From NCBI RefSeq assembly GCF_000482465.1, contig NZ_AXVJ01000041.1:1-64000 (forward strand): 64,000 nucleotides of DNA, given 5' to 3'. Below, one piece after another: positions 9,638 through 17,645 of this stretch. The translations under genes were made by a program, and so were the position numbers. The notes under the pieces are model-generated. The model saw only the letters and a program-made list of their open reading frames with translations. It made no database searches and was not told the DNA's origin. This stretch comes from Runella limosa DSM 17973 (GTDB lineage: Bacteria > Bacteroidota > Bacteroidia > Cytophagales > Spirosomataceae). Each line of letters starts with the position of its first letter. The first letter of the stretch is position 1.

Positions 9638-9668
9638 CCCTCCCGAAAGTTCAAAACTTTCGGGAGGG
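9638..9668. repeat. Intergenic hairpin with CCCGAAAGTT core, copy 1
   Basis: A 14-bp perfect stem (CCCTCCCGAAAGTT / AACTTTCGGGAGGG) with loop CAA between the transporter and trehalase genes. No T-tract follows, so it is not a normal terminator. Closely related hairpins lie at 28813-28843 and 34201-34230. Confidence 0.8.
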
Positions 9669-9696
9669 TCAGAATATACCAAAATAACGTTGTAAG

Positions 9697-11208
9697 ATGA
9701 CTATTTCAGAAGCACAAAAATCAGGTTTTTTGTTGGCCGAATCATTGGGCGATTTGTATGAAGATGTTCAACAAAGTGCGCTATTTTCGGATTCTAAAAC
9801 GTTTATGGATGCCGTAGCTAAAGAACCTGTCGAACAGATTGTTGAGGCGTATCTGATTCAAAAACAGACACCTTCGTTCGATTTAGCCAGTTTTGTAAAG
9901 GCGCATTTTTTGCTTCCTACCGAGCAGCCAACGGGATATTATAACGACGCTTCCAAACCCATCAAACAGCATATTGAAGACTTGTGGACGGTTTTGACAC
10001 GACAGCCGCAAGATACGGGCGGAACCTTGATTACGTTGCCTTATTCGTATGTTGTGCCTGGTGGACGCTTCCGAGAGGTATATTACTGGGACTCGTATTT
10101 CACCATGTTGGGGTTACAAGTTTCAAGGCGGATTGACTTGGTTGAGGCGATGGTCAATAATTTTGCCTATTTGATTGATCAGGTGGGTTTTATTCCCAAC
10201 GGTAACCGAACGTATTACCTTGGGCGTTCGCAGCCGCCTTTTTTTGCGTTGATGGTTTCTTTGCTGGCCGAAGAAAAAGGGGAGGAAGTGTGGAAGCGTT
10301 ATTTGCCGCAACTGGAGAAAGAATATTCGTTTTGGATGAAGGAAGAAAATGAGGAGTTGGAAGCTAGTTTTCGGCGAATAATCTTGCCAAACGGTGTCGT
10401 GCTGAATCGGTATTGGGATGACAATGCCTTACCCCGTCCCGAAGCCTACAAAGAGGATGTTGAATTGGCGCATGAAGCGTCTCATTCTTTGCCCGAAACA
10501 GTTTATCGGCACGTGCGGGCGGCAGCCGAATCGGGCTGGGATTTTAGCAGTCGTTGGTTTAAAGAGGGCCAACACATGACGACCATTCACACCACCGATT
10601 TGCTTCCCGTTGACCTGAATTGCCTTCTTTTGTTTTTAGAACAATCGCTTGAGCGGGCTTATCGTTTGCAAAACAATCTTGTCAAAGCAGAGGAAGTCGC
10701 GGCATTGGCAGCACAACGAGCATCGGCCATCCAAACGTATTGTTGGGATGATTCGCAGGCGTTTTATGTGGATTACAATTGGGTAGAACAAGTTCCTTCC
10801 GTTCATTTAACCTTAGCTTCTACCTTTCCGTTGTTTTTTGGGGTGGCTACGTCCGAACAGGCGAAATTGGTAGCGAGTCAATTAGAAGAAAAATTCTTAA
10901 AAACAGGAGGTTTAATCACCACTTTACAAACCACTCCTCAGCAGTGGGATGCCCCCAATGGCTGGGCTCCTTTGCAATGGATGGCCTACGCGGGAGCAAA
11001 ACGCTACGGCCTTATCGAAGTTGCCGATAAGATTGCGAAAAATTGGACAAAAAACTGTGAGTCATACTACCAAAAAACGGGTAAACTCATGGAAAAATAC
11101 AACGTCCAAACGGACGAGCTATCGGCCCAAGGAGGCGAGTACCCCAACCAAGATGGCTTTGGCTGGACCAATGGCGTTTACTTGAAAATGAAGCAGGAAC
11201 TAGGTTAG
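9697..11208 (+). CDS. Trehalase (glycoside hydrolase family 37), cytoplasmic type
   Basis: 503 residues. It hydrolyses trehalose to two glucose units. Both GH37 signatures are present: PGGRFREVYYWDSYF (121-135) and QWDAPNGWAP from Q416, followed near the C-terminus by the conserved GGEYPNQDGFGWTNGV. There is no signal peptide, so a cytoplasmic TreF-like enzyme is likely; the N-terminal 80 residues form a helical lead-in. It follows a sugar-type MFS transporter on the same strand and probably acts on what that protein imports. The stop codon lies within the left arm of a palindrome (11205-11241). Confidence 0.93.
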   Translation: MTISEAQKSGFLLAESLGDLYEDVQQSALFSDSKTFMDAVAKEPVEQIVEAYLIQKQTPSFDLASFVKAHFLLPTEQPTGYYNDASKPIKQHIEDLWTVLTRQPQDTGGTLITLPYSYVVPGGRFREVYYWDSYFTMLGLQVSRRIDLVEAMVNNFAYLIDQVGFIPNGNRTYYLGRSQPPFFALMVSLLAEEKGEEVWKRYLPQLEKEYSFWMKEENEELEASFRRIILPNGVVLNRYWDDNALPRPEAYKEDVELAHEASHSLPETVYRHVRAAAESGWDFSSRWFKEGQHMTTIHTTDLLPVDLNCLLLFLEQSLERAYRLQNNLVKAEEVAALAAQRASAIQTYCWDDSQAFYVDYNWVEQVPSVHLTLASTFPLFFGVATSEQAKLVASQLEEKFLKTGGLITTLQTTPQQWDAPNGWAPLQWMAYAGAKRYGLIEVADKIAKNWTKNCESYYQKTGKLMEKYNVQTDELSAQGGEYPNQDGFGWTNGVYLKMKQELG

Positions 11209-11241
11209 ACTTTCCAAGTTTTCAAAACTTGGAAAGTCTAA
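11205..11241. repeat. Long palindrome overlapping the trehalase stop codon
   Basis: Arms of 18 bp (TTAGACTTTCCAAGTTTT and its complement) around a single C. The trehalase TAG is inside the left arm. There is no T-tract beyond the right arm. A partial relative (ACTTGCCAAGTTTT ... AAACTTGGAAAGTCTA) lies at 59739-59800. Confidence 0.75.
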
Positions 11242-11308
11242 TCAATGAGAGAGTGGCAATGAAGCAGAGCTTTATCTAAGTAGATGAATTTCTTCTAGTG
11301 AATAGCTT

Positions 11309-11341
11309 AAAAAAAGCCCTTCTCCTTTCAGGAGAAGGGTT
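11309..11341 (-). terminator. Intrinsic terminator of the amylase gene
   Basis: The stem CCCTTCTCC / GGAGAAGGG has an A-run on its left side, which reads as a T-run on the minus strand. It lies about 20 bp after the amylase stop codon. Confidence 0.75.
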
Positions 11342-11361
11342 GGGATGAGGTAATACAATAC

Positions 11362-13176
11362 TTATTTCGCTTTTTTGATTTCAAAAATCCGTACGCTGTT
11401 GGGAGCCATCTCTACCGAAACACCTTTTTGGGCTTCTACTGTTAGTATTTCGGAGTGCATAAATATTTCTTTTAACGTATAATTTCCTGTTGCCGAAAGC
11501 CCCATCGTTTCCCACGCGTGAGCGGGTAGTTGAATGGTTGCTTTTGCGCCTTGTTGTAAATCAAAGTTGCAGACAATCAAGAGTTTTTGTTTGTCGGTAT
11601 GGCGCAGGTAGGTGTACATTTTGGCGCTGTTGTAACCCGCAGTTTGACCGTTTGCGTATTGCAAATCATAAAACGCCCCGTTTCGAATCGCGTCCGAAGT
11701 GTTGGTCAATTTCAACAAATCTTGGTAAAACTTACGCAGTGTTTTTTGTTCGGACGAAAGCTTCCCGCCGTCAAATTTCCCACCGTTGACCCAGGCTTGG
11801 TATTCGGGTACGCCCCAGTAGTCGAACATCGTGGTACGTCCATCTTCGCCCGAGAAACCTTCGGCAACGGTTGGCGTTACCCCTACTTCTTGGCCAAAAT
11901 AAAGCATCAATGGCCCCGTGTGGAGCGTCGCCGAAACGACCATGGCAGGAATGGCATAAGACGGATTTTTGGCAAAATACTTCGACGCAATCCGTTGTTC
12001 GTCGTGATTTTCGAGGAAACGAAGCATCCGATTGCTAAAATTCCCCGATTCGTTTTGCCAAACGCGCGTGATGTCGCCCGTATGCCCGTGACCTTCCATC
12101 AGTCGGCGGAGCGAGTCGTACAGACCTACTTTGTCGTAGAGGTAGTCAAATTTTCCGTTGAAAAGATAATTGTGGTATTCGGCAGGATTGTAGATTTCGG
12201 CAATGAATATTTGATTTGGATAGACTTTTTTTACTTCAGGAATCACCCATCCCCAAAACTCAAAAGGCACCATTTCGGCCATGTCGCACCGAAAACCATC
12301 GACACCTTTGCCTGCCCAATACAGCAAAATATCGCGCATTTTGAGCCAAGTGCTTGGAATGGGGTCAAAGTGCTTTTGGCGGCCATTGAGGTAATCAACC
12401 CCATAGTTCAATTTAATGGTTTCAAACCAGTCGTTGATGCTAGGTTTTGCCGCAAAAACGTCGTTTCCAGTAGCTTTAGCAGGATTTTCGACGTAAGGAA
12501 ACGCCTCAACACCAGGTGGAATCGGGACATTGTCGGGTACTTGAAACGCTTGATTGGGGAGGTAATAGAAGTTGTTTTGAGGGTCAAAAGGAACGTTTTT
12601 GTTGTCATCTTCTCCAAAATCTTTGACGCCTTTGGGCTTGACGTCCGAATGATACTGCCGCGCAACGTGGTTGGGGACGCAGTCGATAATTACCTTCAAA
12701 TCGGCTTTGTGTGACCGCTCGACGAGGGCTTCAAATTCCTTCATTCGATTCGGAACATCAACGGCCAAATCGGGATTGACGTCGTAATAATCTTTGATGG
12801 CATAGGGCGAACCCGCAATTCCTTTGACCACGTATGGGTTGTCTTTTGGGATATCAAAGGCCGAATAGTCGGTCATGGTGGCGTGCTCGATGACGCCCGT
12901 AAACCAAACGTGTGAAATGCCAAATTTTTTGAGCGAGGTAAGGGCTTTGTCAGTAATGTCGTTGAATTTGCCAACGCCGTTTTCGTCGCGACTTCCGTAA
13001 AATTTGTTGGTGGTTTTTAGGTTGCCAAAGAGGCGCGTGTAAATTTGATAAACTACAATTTTGTCAGAGGTGGGTAAAGACATACGTGGTGAAAATTTAG
13101 GTGAAGGCTGGGCAAGTGATTGAAAAGTTGATGCTACAGCAACCACCCCCAAGATGGTTTTGGTGAGTGCTTTCAT
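11362..13176 (-). CDS. Secreted GH13 alpha-amylase-family glycosidase
   Basis: 604 residues with an N-terminal signal peptide (cleavage probably after residue 22, SLAQ), so exported. The four conserved GH13 regions are visible: DCVPNH (165-170), GFRCDMAEM with nucleophile D298, FIAEIY with acid/base E327, and ENHDEQ with the third carboxylate D392. A C-terminal beta domain (about 500-600) is present. It should cleave alpha-glucans or maltodextrins outside the cytoplasm; exact specificity is not readable. It is divergent from the glycosyltransferase at 13242 and near the trehalase module, suggesting a local alpha-glucoside theme. Confidence 0.92.
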   Translation of the reverse strand: MKALTKTILGVVAVASTFQSLAQPSPKFSPRMSLPTSDKIVVYQIYTRLFGNLKTTNKFYGSRDENGVGKFNDITDKALTSLKKFGISHVWFTGVIEHATMTDYSAFDIPKDNPYVVKGIAGSPYAIKDYYDVNPDLAVDVPNRMKEFEALVERSHKADLKVIIDCVPNHVARQYHSDVKPKGVKDFGEDDNKNVPFDPQNNFYYLPNQAFQVPDNVPIPPGVEAFPYVENPAKATGNDVFAAKPSINDWFETIKLNYGVDYLNGRQKHFDPIPSTWLKMRDILLYWAGKGVDGFRCDMAEMVPFEFWGWVIPEVKKVYPNQIFIAEIYNPAEYHNYLFNGKFDYLYDKVGLYDSLRRLMEGHGHTGDITRVWQNESGNFSNRMLRFLENHDEQRIASKYFAKNPSYAIPAMVVSATLHTGPLMLYFGQEVGVTPTVAEGFSGEDGRTTMFDYWGVPEYQAWVNGGKFDGGKLSSEQKTLRKFYQDLLKLTNTSDAIRNGAFYDLQYANGQTAGYNSAKMYTYLRHTDKQKLLIVCNFDLQQGAKATIQLPAHAWETMGLSATGNYTLKEIFMHSEILTVEAQKGVSVEMAPNSVRIFEIKKAK

Positions 13177-13241
13177 TGATCATAGGTTAGTAAAAAAAGG
13201 TTCTTTTTTCAAAAATAGGCGGATTCACGCATATTTGCAAG

Positions 13242-14345
13242 ATGCAAGACGTCACTTCCCCTCCGCGTGTTCTTTTAGTAAGTACGGTTCATCCCGCCAC
13301 CGACCCTCGGATTGTGGGGAAAATTGCGTCAAGTTTAAAGCAGCATTTTGAAGTGCAGGTACTTTTGCCCGAGCAGTCTGATTCGGATGAATTTTTGAAC
13401 GTTCGGTTTCCCTTTTTTAAACGGATTTGGCAAAGGGTATTGGTGGCTCAACCCGTAATATTGCTTCATTTTCTGAGAACCCGCCCGCAATTTGTTCATA
13501 TTTTTGTGGCCGAATTATTGCCATTAGCCTTTGTTTTTCAGTGGCTTGGAGCAGAGGTGATTTACGAAGTACAGGAAAATTTATACAAAAAAATTCCTCT
13601 CAAAACGTACAACCGTGGCTGGCTTTGGGTGCGTCTTTTTCAGTTTTTTGACCAACGTGCCCGAAAGCGCTTCAAGCTTGTTTTTACCGAAGACGCTTAC
13701 CTCAATGAATACCACAACCTCACGAAACCCTCCGCGGTAGTGCACAATTTTGCTGCTTCGCACTGGCTTTCGGCACCGCCACCCGTTCCAAATCTTGACC
13801 AACCTACTTTTTTTTATGCAGGTGTCATAAGTATCGAACGGGCTTTTGATACGCTTGTAAAATCAATTTTGGTCGTCAAAAAGAAATATCCCTCGGTTCG
13901 TGTTCAGTTGTTTGGCCCCGTACGTATCCCTAACTTGACCCAATTAGAAGGGTATCAAGAAGTAAAAGAAAATCTGATTTTTTACGGTTACCGAACTCAA
14001 TCAGAGGCGTTTGTGTACGCCCGTGAGGCATTGGCGGGTATCGCACTGCTCAAGCCCGTTGGCGATTATGTTGATTCCTACCCCACCAAATTGTTTGATT
14101 ACATGGCCTTGGCATTACCCGTCATCACGTCCGATTTGCCGTTGTTAACAAATGTCGTCAATGAAAATCAGTGTGGGTTTTGTGTCAATCCGTATGATTC
14201 GGATGCGTTGGCAGAACAGCTAATTAGGTGTATCGAAAAGCCCGAAAATTTAAAAAAAATGGGAGAGAGTGGCCGTAATGCGATAAAGGAAAAGTACAAT
14301 TGGGACAATGAAGCCAAAAAGCTGGTAGAATTGTACCAAAAATAG
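13242..14345 (+). CDS. Glycosyltransferase, family 4 (GT-B fold)
   Basis: 367 residues. The N-terminus VLLVSTVHPATDPRIVGKIASSL is the usual first strand and loop of GT4 enzymes (PxxDxR motif). The C-terminal half has the nucleotide-sugar domain: FFYAGVISIERAFDTLV and KLFDYMALALPVITSDLPLL (about 290-310). It transfers a sugar from a nucleotide donor to an unknown acceptor, possibly in surface polysaccharide or glycolipid synthesis. It is a single gene, divergent from the amylase with only 65 bp between the starts. CATATTTG just before the ATG is one base from the Bacteroidota -7 box but too close to the start to be certain. Confidence 0.88.
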   Translation: MQDVTSPPRVLLVSTVHPATDPRIVGKIASSLKQHFEVQVLLPEQSDSDEFLNVRFPFFKRIWQRVLVAQPVILLHFLRTRPQFVHIFVAELLPLAFVFQWLGAEVIYEVQENLYKKIPLKTYNRGWLWVRLFQFFDQRARKRFKLVFTEDAYLNEYHNLTKPSAVVHNFAASHWLSAPPPVPNLDQPTFFYAGVISIERAFDTLVKSILVVKKKYPSVRVQLFGPVRIPNLTQLEGYQEVKENLIFYGYRTQSEAFVYAREALAGIALLKPVGDYVDSYPTKLFDYMALALPVITSDLPLLTNVVNENQCGFCVNPYDSDALAEQLIRCIEKPENLKKMGESGRNAIKEKYNWDNEAKKLVELYQK

Positions 14346-14356
14346 AAACGGCAATA

Positions 14357-15376
14357 TCATTTCACATCTTTCACGCAACGAAAACCGACGTGAAAAAGGC
14401 TAGTTTCGGACGATGACGAAGAGCGCCCCGAGACCCGATAACCGTGACACCAAGTGGGTTCGCACAAAAATGAGCCGCCGCGTTGGGCACGTTCGGCTGA
14501 AATATCTCCCTCGCGAACGGGCACTCTAAATAATGCTTCGTAGTTAAATTTTAAGTTTGATTGCCATTCCCAAACATTCCCGCTCATGTCGGTGAGGCCG
14601 AGGGGTGTTTTACCAAATTTCCCGACGGGCGAAGTATAAAAGAAGCCGTCTTCGTTGAAGTTTTTGACGGGAAATTTGCCCTGCCAAATGTTGGCATTGT
14701 ACTTGCCTCCCGTCTGAATGTCGTTACCCCAAGGGTAAAACGTACGGCTATTGTTGGCGTTGCGGGCGGCGTGTTCCCATTCCATTTCGCAAGGAAGGCG
14801 TTTGCCTGCCCATTTGGCGTAGGCATTGGCATCGTTCCAAGAAACTTGCGTAACGGGGTGATTATCAGGTGCAGCGGGGAAGTCTGTCCCCATTGGGTGA
14901 TGCCAGTTGGCGCCATCTTTCAGAATCCATTGTTGTCCCGTTGATTCATCAATGATACCGCCGTTTCCAAATTTTTCTGCTTCTGTTTTATAATTGGTCG
15001 CTTCTATAAATGCCCGAAATTCGCCCACCGTGACGGGGTGTTCATCCATATAAAAAGGGGCTATTTTGGCCCAAAAAGAGGGACGTTCGTGCTGATGACC
15101 ATCGTCTGACCCAATCTGCACAACTCCACCTTTTACATAAACCATCCCTTTGGGGGCTTTGGTTTGAGCGGGTGCTGTGACCGTCGTATCCGAAGGTTTG
15201 TCTAGCCCTAAATATAAAACAGTAGGGGGGAAGCCAAGTTCTTTCGTCAAGGCTTCGTTGAGAGCCACTGTTTTTGTTTCTTCTTGTTGCTGTTCCGAAT
15301 TCGAATCATCCGTTGACTGACAGCCCGCAAAAAGTAAACCTATCGAAAGAAAATAAAGTGAAAAATAGTGCGACAT
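14357..15376 (-). CDS. Lipoprotein formylglycine-generating enzyme (SUMF1/FGE family)
   Basis: 339 residues. The N-terminus is a lipoprotein signal with lipobox FAGC (Cys19), then a flexible Ser/Gln/Glu linker, then the FGE-sulfatase domain (about 75-337) with KGMVYVKGG, HPVTQVSWNDANAYAKWAGKRLP, GNVWEW and the end VGFRC. The active-site pair is present: RGGSFLCEPTWCHGYR, Cys305 and Cys310, aligning with Cys336/Cys341 of human FGE, so true copper-dependent formylglycine formation is plausible, unlike many SUMF1 relatives lacking these cysteines. FGE converts the sulfatase active-site cysteine to formylglycine. A lipid anchor places it at the envelope. No sulfatase gene is visible in the window. 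Confidence 0.88.
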   Translation of the reverse strand: MSHYFSLYFLSIGLLFAGCQSTDDSNSEQQQEETKTVALNEALTKELGFPPTVLYLGLDKPSDTTVTAPAQTKAPKGMVYVKGGVVQIGSDDGHQHERPSFWAKIAPFYMDEHPVTVGEFRAFIEATNYKTEAEKFGNGGIIDESTGQQWILKDGANWHHPMGTDFPAAPDNHPVTQVSWNDANAYAKWAGKRLPCEMEWEHAARNANNSRTFYPWGNDIQTGGKYNANIWQGKFPVKNFNEDGFFYTSPVGKFGKTPLGLTDMSGNVWEWQSNLKFNYEALFRVPVREGDISAERAQRGGSFLCEPTWCHGYRVSGRSSSSSETSLFHVGFRCVKDVK

Positions 15377-15420
15377 TGGTGAGAAAGCCCTGTTTGGTTA
15401 CAAACAAAGCGCATAAATTA

Positions 15421-15564
15421 TTAAGCAGTTTTGCCCTGTAATGCCTTGTGGAGTTTTTTATTTAACTCACGGTACTTAAATTTCGAGAGCTCTTTCATTG
15501 AATCAAAAGCTTCGGGTAACGCCTCATTTTTCTTCGTTTTTATAGGTTTTTCGAGCGATTTCAT
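15421..15564 (-). CDS. 47-residue basic protein overlapping the DUF6934 gene
   Basis: Too short for most ORF callers. On the minus strand it begins MKSLEKPIKTKKNEALPEAF and ends ALQGKTA. Its ATG shares the sequence ATGA with the stop of the upstream DUF6934 gene, a 4-base overlap that strongly suggests translational coupling. It is lysine-rich and predicted helical, with no signal peptide. I do not recognise a family. Small basic partner ORFs next to DUF6934-type genes look like a two-gene unit, but a toxin-antitoxin role is only a hypothesis. Confidence 0.65.
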   Translation of the reverse strand: MKSLEKPIKTKKNEALPEAFDSMKELSKFKYRELNKKLHKALQGKTA

Positions 15565-16016
15565 AAGTTTGGAAGTTTCTTATTAAATGAAATAATAAAG
15601 CCAATATACGATTTATTTTTCTCAAATGGTTGAATATTCCCCTCCTCGTCCATTCCCCAAAAACATAGATTTGTTTGATTTGTAGCTAGTTCTCTTACAA
15701 TGATGATTTGGTATAGCCGAGTACGTTCAGGAGTATTCCCAGAAAATAAAACGTAGGCATCTGGATATATGTTTAAAAAGTGAAGCAAGATTTGAATGGT
15801 AGTTGCTATCACTTTATCCCTATCACTATTGTTCGAAACAGTTATAAAACTTACTTTCCCATTTGAAAGTTGGTCTCCAAGAGAAAGGTTATAGAAATTA
15901 GGTATATCTGTTTTGTCAAAATACACCAATTTTCTAATCTTTCGAGGACCAATACTTTCAAACTCAAACCTATGTGCATTGTCTAAGATAGAAAACTCGT
16001 AGAATGGATGTTGCAT
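15561..16016 (-). CDS. DUF6934-family protein
   Basis: 151 residues. The pattern matches the Bacteroidota DUF6934 family: an N-terminal strand with FEFESIGPRKIRKLVYF, then YNLSLGDQL, the conserved ISNNSDRDKV (here TVSNNSDRDKVIATTIQILLHF), and YVLFSGNTPERTRLYQIIIVREL, the family's 'GST-x-x-R-T-R-LY' block. Function is not established. It starts 18 bp after the radA stop on the same strand and overlaps the following 47-codon ORF by 4 bases, so it is probably read from the radA transcript or a nearby promoter. Family recognition is from memory of the motif layout. Confidence 0.75.
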   Translation of the reverse strand: MQHPFYEFSILDNAHRFEFESIGPRKIRKLVYFDKTDIPNFYNLSLGDQLSNGKVSFITVSNNSDRDKVIATTIQILLHFLNIYPDAYVLFSGNTPERTRLYQIIIVRELATNQTNLCFWGMDEEGNIQPFEKNKSYIGFIISFNKKLPNL

Positions 16017-16034
16017 TCATTAAATTTCTTTGAT

Positions 16035-17402
16035 TCATCTCAAAACCTCCCCAAAAACCTCATCAAGTTTGGCAACGGGGATAATTTGGATGTTGTAGTT
16101 TTTGAAAATCAACCCTTTAACATTGTATTTGGATATATAAATTTTCTTAAAACCGAGCTTTTCAGCCTCCGCTATGCGCCCTTCGATTCGATTGACAGCC
16201 CGTACTTCACCTCCGAGTCCAACTTCGCCCGCGAAACAAATCGACGGAGGAACATAAGAATCTTCGTACGAAGAAGCAAGGGACGTAACGACTGCCAAGT
16301 CGATGGCGGGGTCTTCGACGCGTAAGCCGCCTGCTACATTAAGGAAAACATCTTGCGTTCCTAACCGAAAACCGCCGCGTTTTTCGAGTACGGCCAACAA
16401 CATTTGAAGGCGTTTGTTGTCAAAACCCGTACTGCTGCGTTGGGGCGTTCCGTAGTTGGCGACACTCACAAGCGATTGAATTTCAATCTTTAAGGGACGA
16501 TTTCCTTCCAACATCGAGCCAATCGTGATGCCGCTGAGGTGCTCTTCCCGTTGGGAAATTAAAATTTCGGAAGGGTTGGTTACCTGCCGCAGCCCCGACC
16601 CCAACATTTCATAAATACCTAACTCGGACGTACTTCCAAAACGGTTTTTGGTCGTACGTAAAATACGGTAAGTGGTATGGCGGTCGCCCTCAAATTGCAG
16701 CACGGTGTCCACCATGTGTTCGAGGGTTTTGGGCCCTGCCAAATTTCCATCTTTGGTAATATGCCCAATCATAAATACGGGAACCCCGCTTTCCTTGGCA
16801 TATTTCATCAATTCGGCCGCGCATTGACGTACCTGCGACACACTTCCCGCTCCCGACTCAATCAGCGACGATTGCATGGTTTGGATAGAGTCGATAATAA
16901 GGACATCGGGGTCAAATTCTTCGATTTGACGGAAAATATTATCGGTAGAAGTTTCGGTGAGGATGAAGCAATTGTTGTTTTTACTGCTCAAACGCTCCGC
17001 GCGCATTTTAATTTGCGACTCGCTTTCTTCCCCCGAAACGTACAACACTTTTTGGGTAAGCGTAAGGGCGATTTGGAGCATCAACGTTGATTTTCCAATG
17101 CCAGGCTCGCCTCCAATCAATACCAATGAACCCAATACAATACCACCCCCCAAAACGCGATTAAGCTCGGCATCGGAAGTGACGATTCGAGGTTCTTCTT
17201 CGTATTTTATTTCGTTAATAGCTTTCGGTTTGGGGGCTAAACTCACCGATTTCCATTGGGCTAACGGCCCTTTTTTATCTTCTTTTTCAATAACTTCTTC
17301 TACCAGCGTGTTCCACTCGCCACACGACGGGCAGCGCCCCATCCATTTAGTGGCTTGGTGTCCACAATTTTGACAGAAATAGGCTGTTTTTACTTTTGCC
17401 AT
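16035..17402 (-). CDS. radA: DNA repair protein RadA
   Basis: 455 residues, standard length. The N-terminal C4 zinc finger is complete (C10, C13, C24, C27), followed by a RecA-like ATPase with Walker A GGEPGIGKSTL, the RadA-specific KNRFG motif (TTKNRFGS), and a C-terminal Lon-protease-like domain (DLAVVTSLASS). RadA drives branch migration of recombination intermediates and stalled forks. It is cytoplasmic. The DUF6934 gene follows after 18 bp on the same strand. Confidence 0.97.
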   Translation of the reverse strand: MAKVKTAYFCQNCGHQATKWMGRCPSCGEWNTLVEEVIEKEDKKGPLAQWKSVSLAPKPKAINEIKYEEEPRIVTSDAELNRVLGGGIVLGSLVLIGGEPGIGKSTLMLQIALTLTQKVLYVSGEESESQIKMRAERLSSKNNNCFILTETSTDNIFRQIEEFDPDVLIIDSIQTMQSSLIESGAGSVSQVRQCAAELMKYAKESGVPVFMIGHITKDGNLAGPKTLEHMVDTVLQFEGDRHTTYRILRTTKNRFGSTSELGIYEMLGSGLRQVTNPSEILISQREEHLSGITIGSMLEGNRPLKIEIQSLVSVANYGTPQRSSTGFDNKRLQMLLAVLEKRGGFRLGTQDVFLNVAGGLRVEDPAIDLAVVTSLASSYEDSYVPPSICFAGEVGLGGEVRAVNRIEGRIAEAEKLGFKKIYISKYNVKGLIFKNYNIQIIPVAKLDEVFGEVLR

Positions 17403-17480
17403 GTAAGAATGTAATTGGTTTGTGTTGCACTGATAGATGAAACGTATTAAAATAAAGTGGCTTCAACGCTCGGAGAAAGA

Positions 17481-17549
17481 TGTCACCCCGACGGGGCTTT
17501 GAGGATAGTTTGCGTTATTCTTTCTACTAAGATTTAGCCCCTCTGGGGC
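17481..17549. repeat. Interspersed repeat with two short GC hairpins
   Basis: Contains CCCC-GAC-GGGG (17486-17496) and GCCCC-TCT-GGGGC (17537-17549) separated by an AT-rich stretch with TTTCTACTAAGATTTA. The layout (CACCCCGAxGGGG ... TTTCTAC.AAGATTTA.CCCCT) is one I associate with dispersed repeats in Cytophagales genomes; this is recollection, not a search. It lies between radA and gltA. Confidence 0.5.
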
Positions 17550-17588
17550 ATTGTTGCGATTAACTTGCGCTCTAGTCATCATCTAAAC

Positions 17589-17626
17589 AAAAAGCGTTGA
17601 CAGTGACTCCACCATCAACGCTTTTT
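17589..17626 (-). terminator. Intrinsic terminator of gltA
   Basis: Arms AAAAAGCGTTGA (17589-17600) and TCAACGCTTTTT (17615-17626); on the minus strand the stem is followed by a T-run. It lies about 20 bp after the gltA stop. Confidence 0.85.
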
Positions 17627-17645
17627 ATATGAAAATGGAGGCGTT

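Noticed and set aside
11587-12714. 375-codon open frame antisense to the amylase gene
   Set aside because: It lies wholly inside the amylase gene, whose catalytic motifs are intact; the antisense product has no recognisable domain and arises from codon bias.
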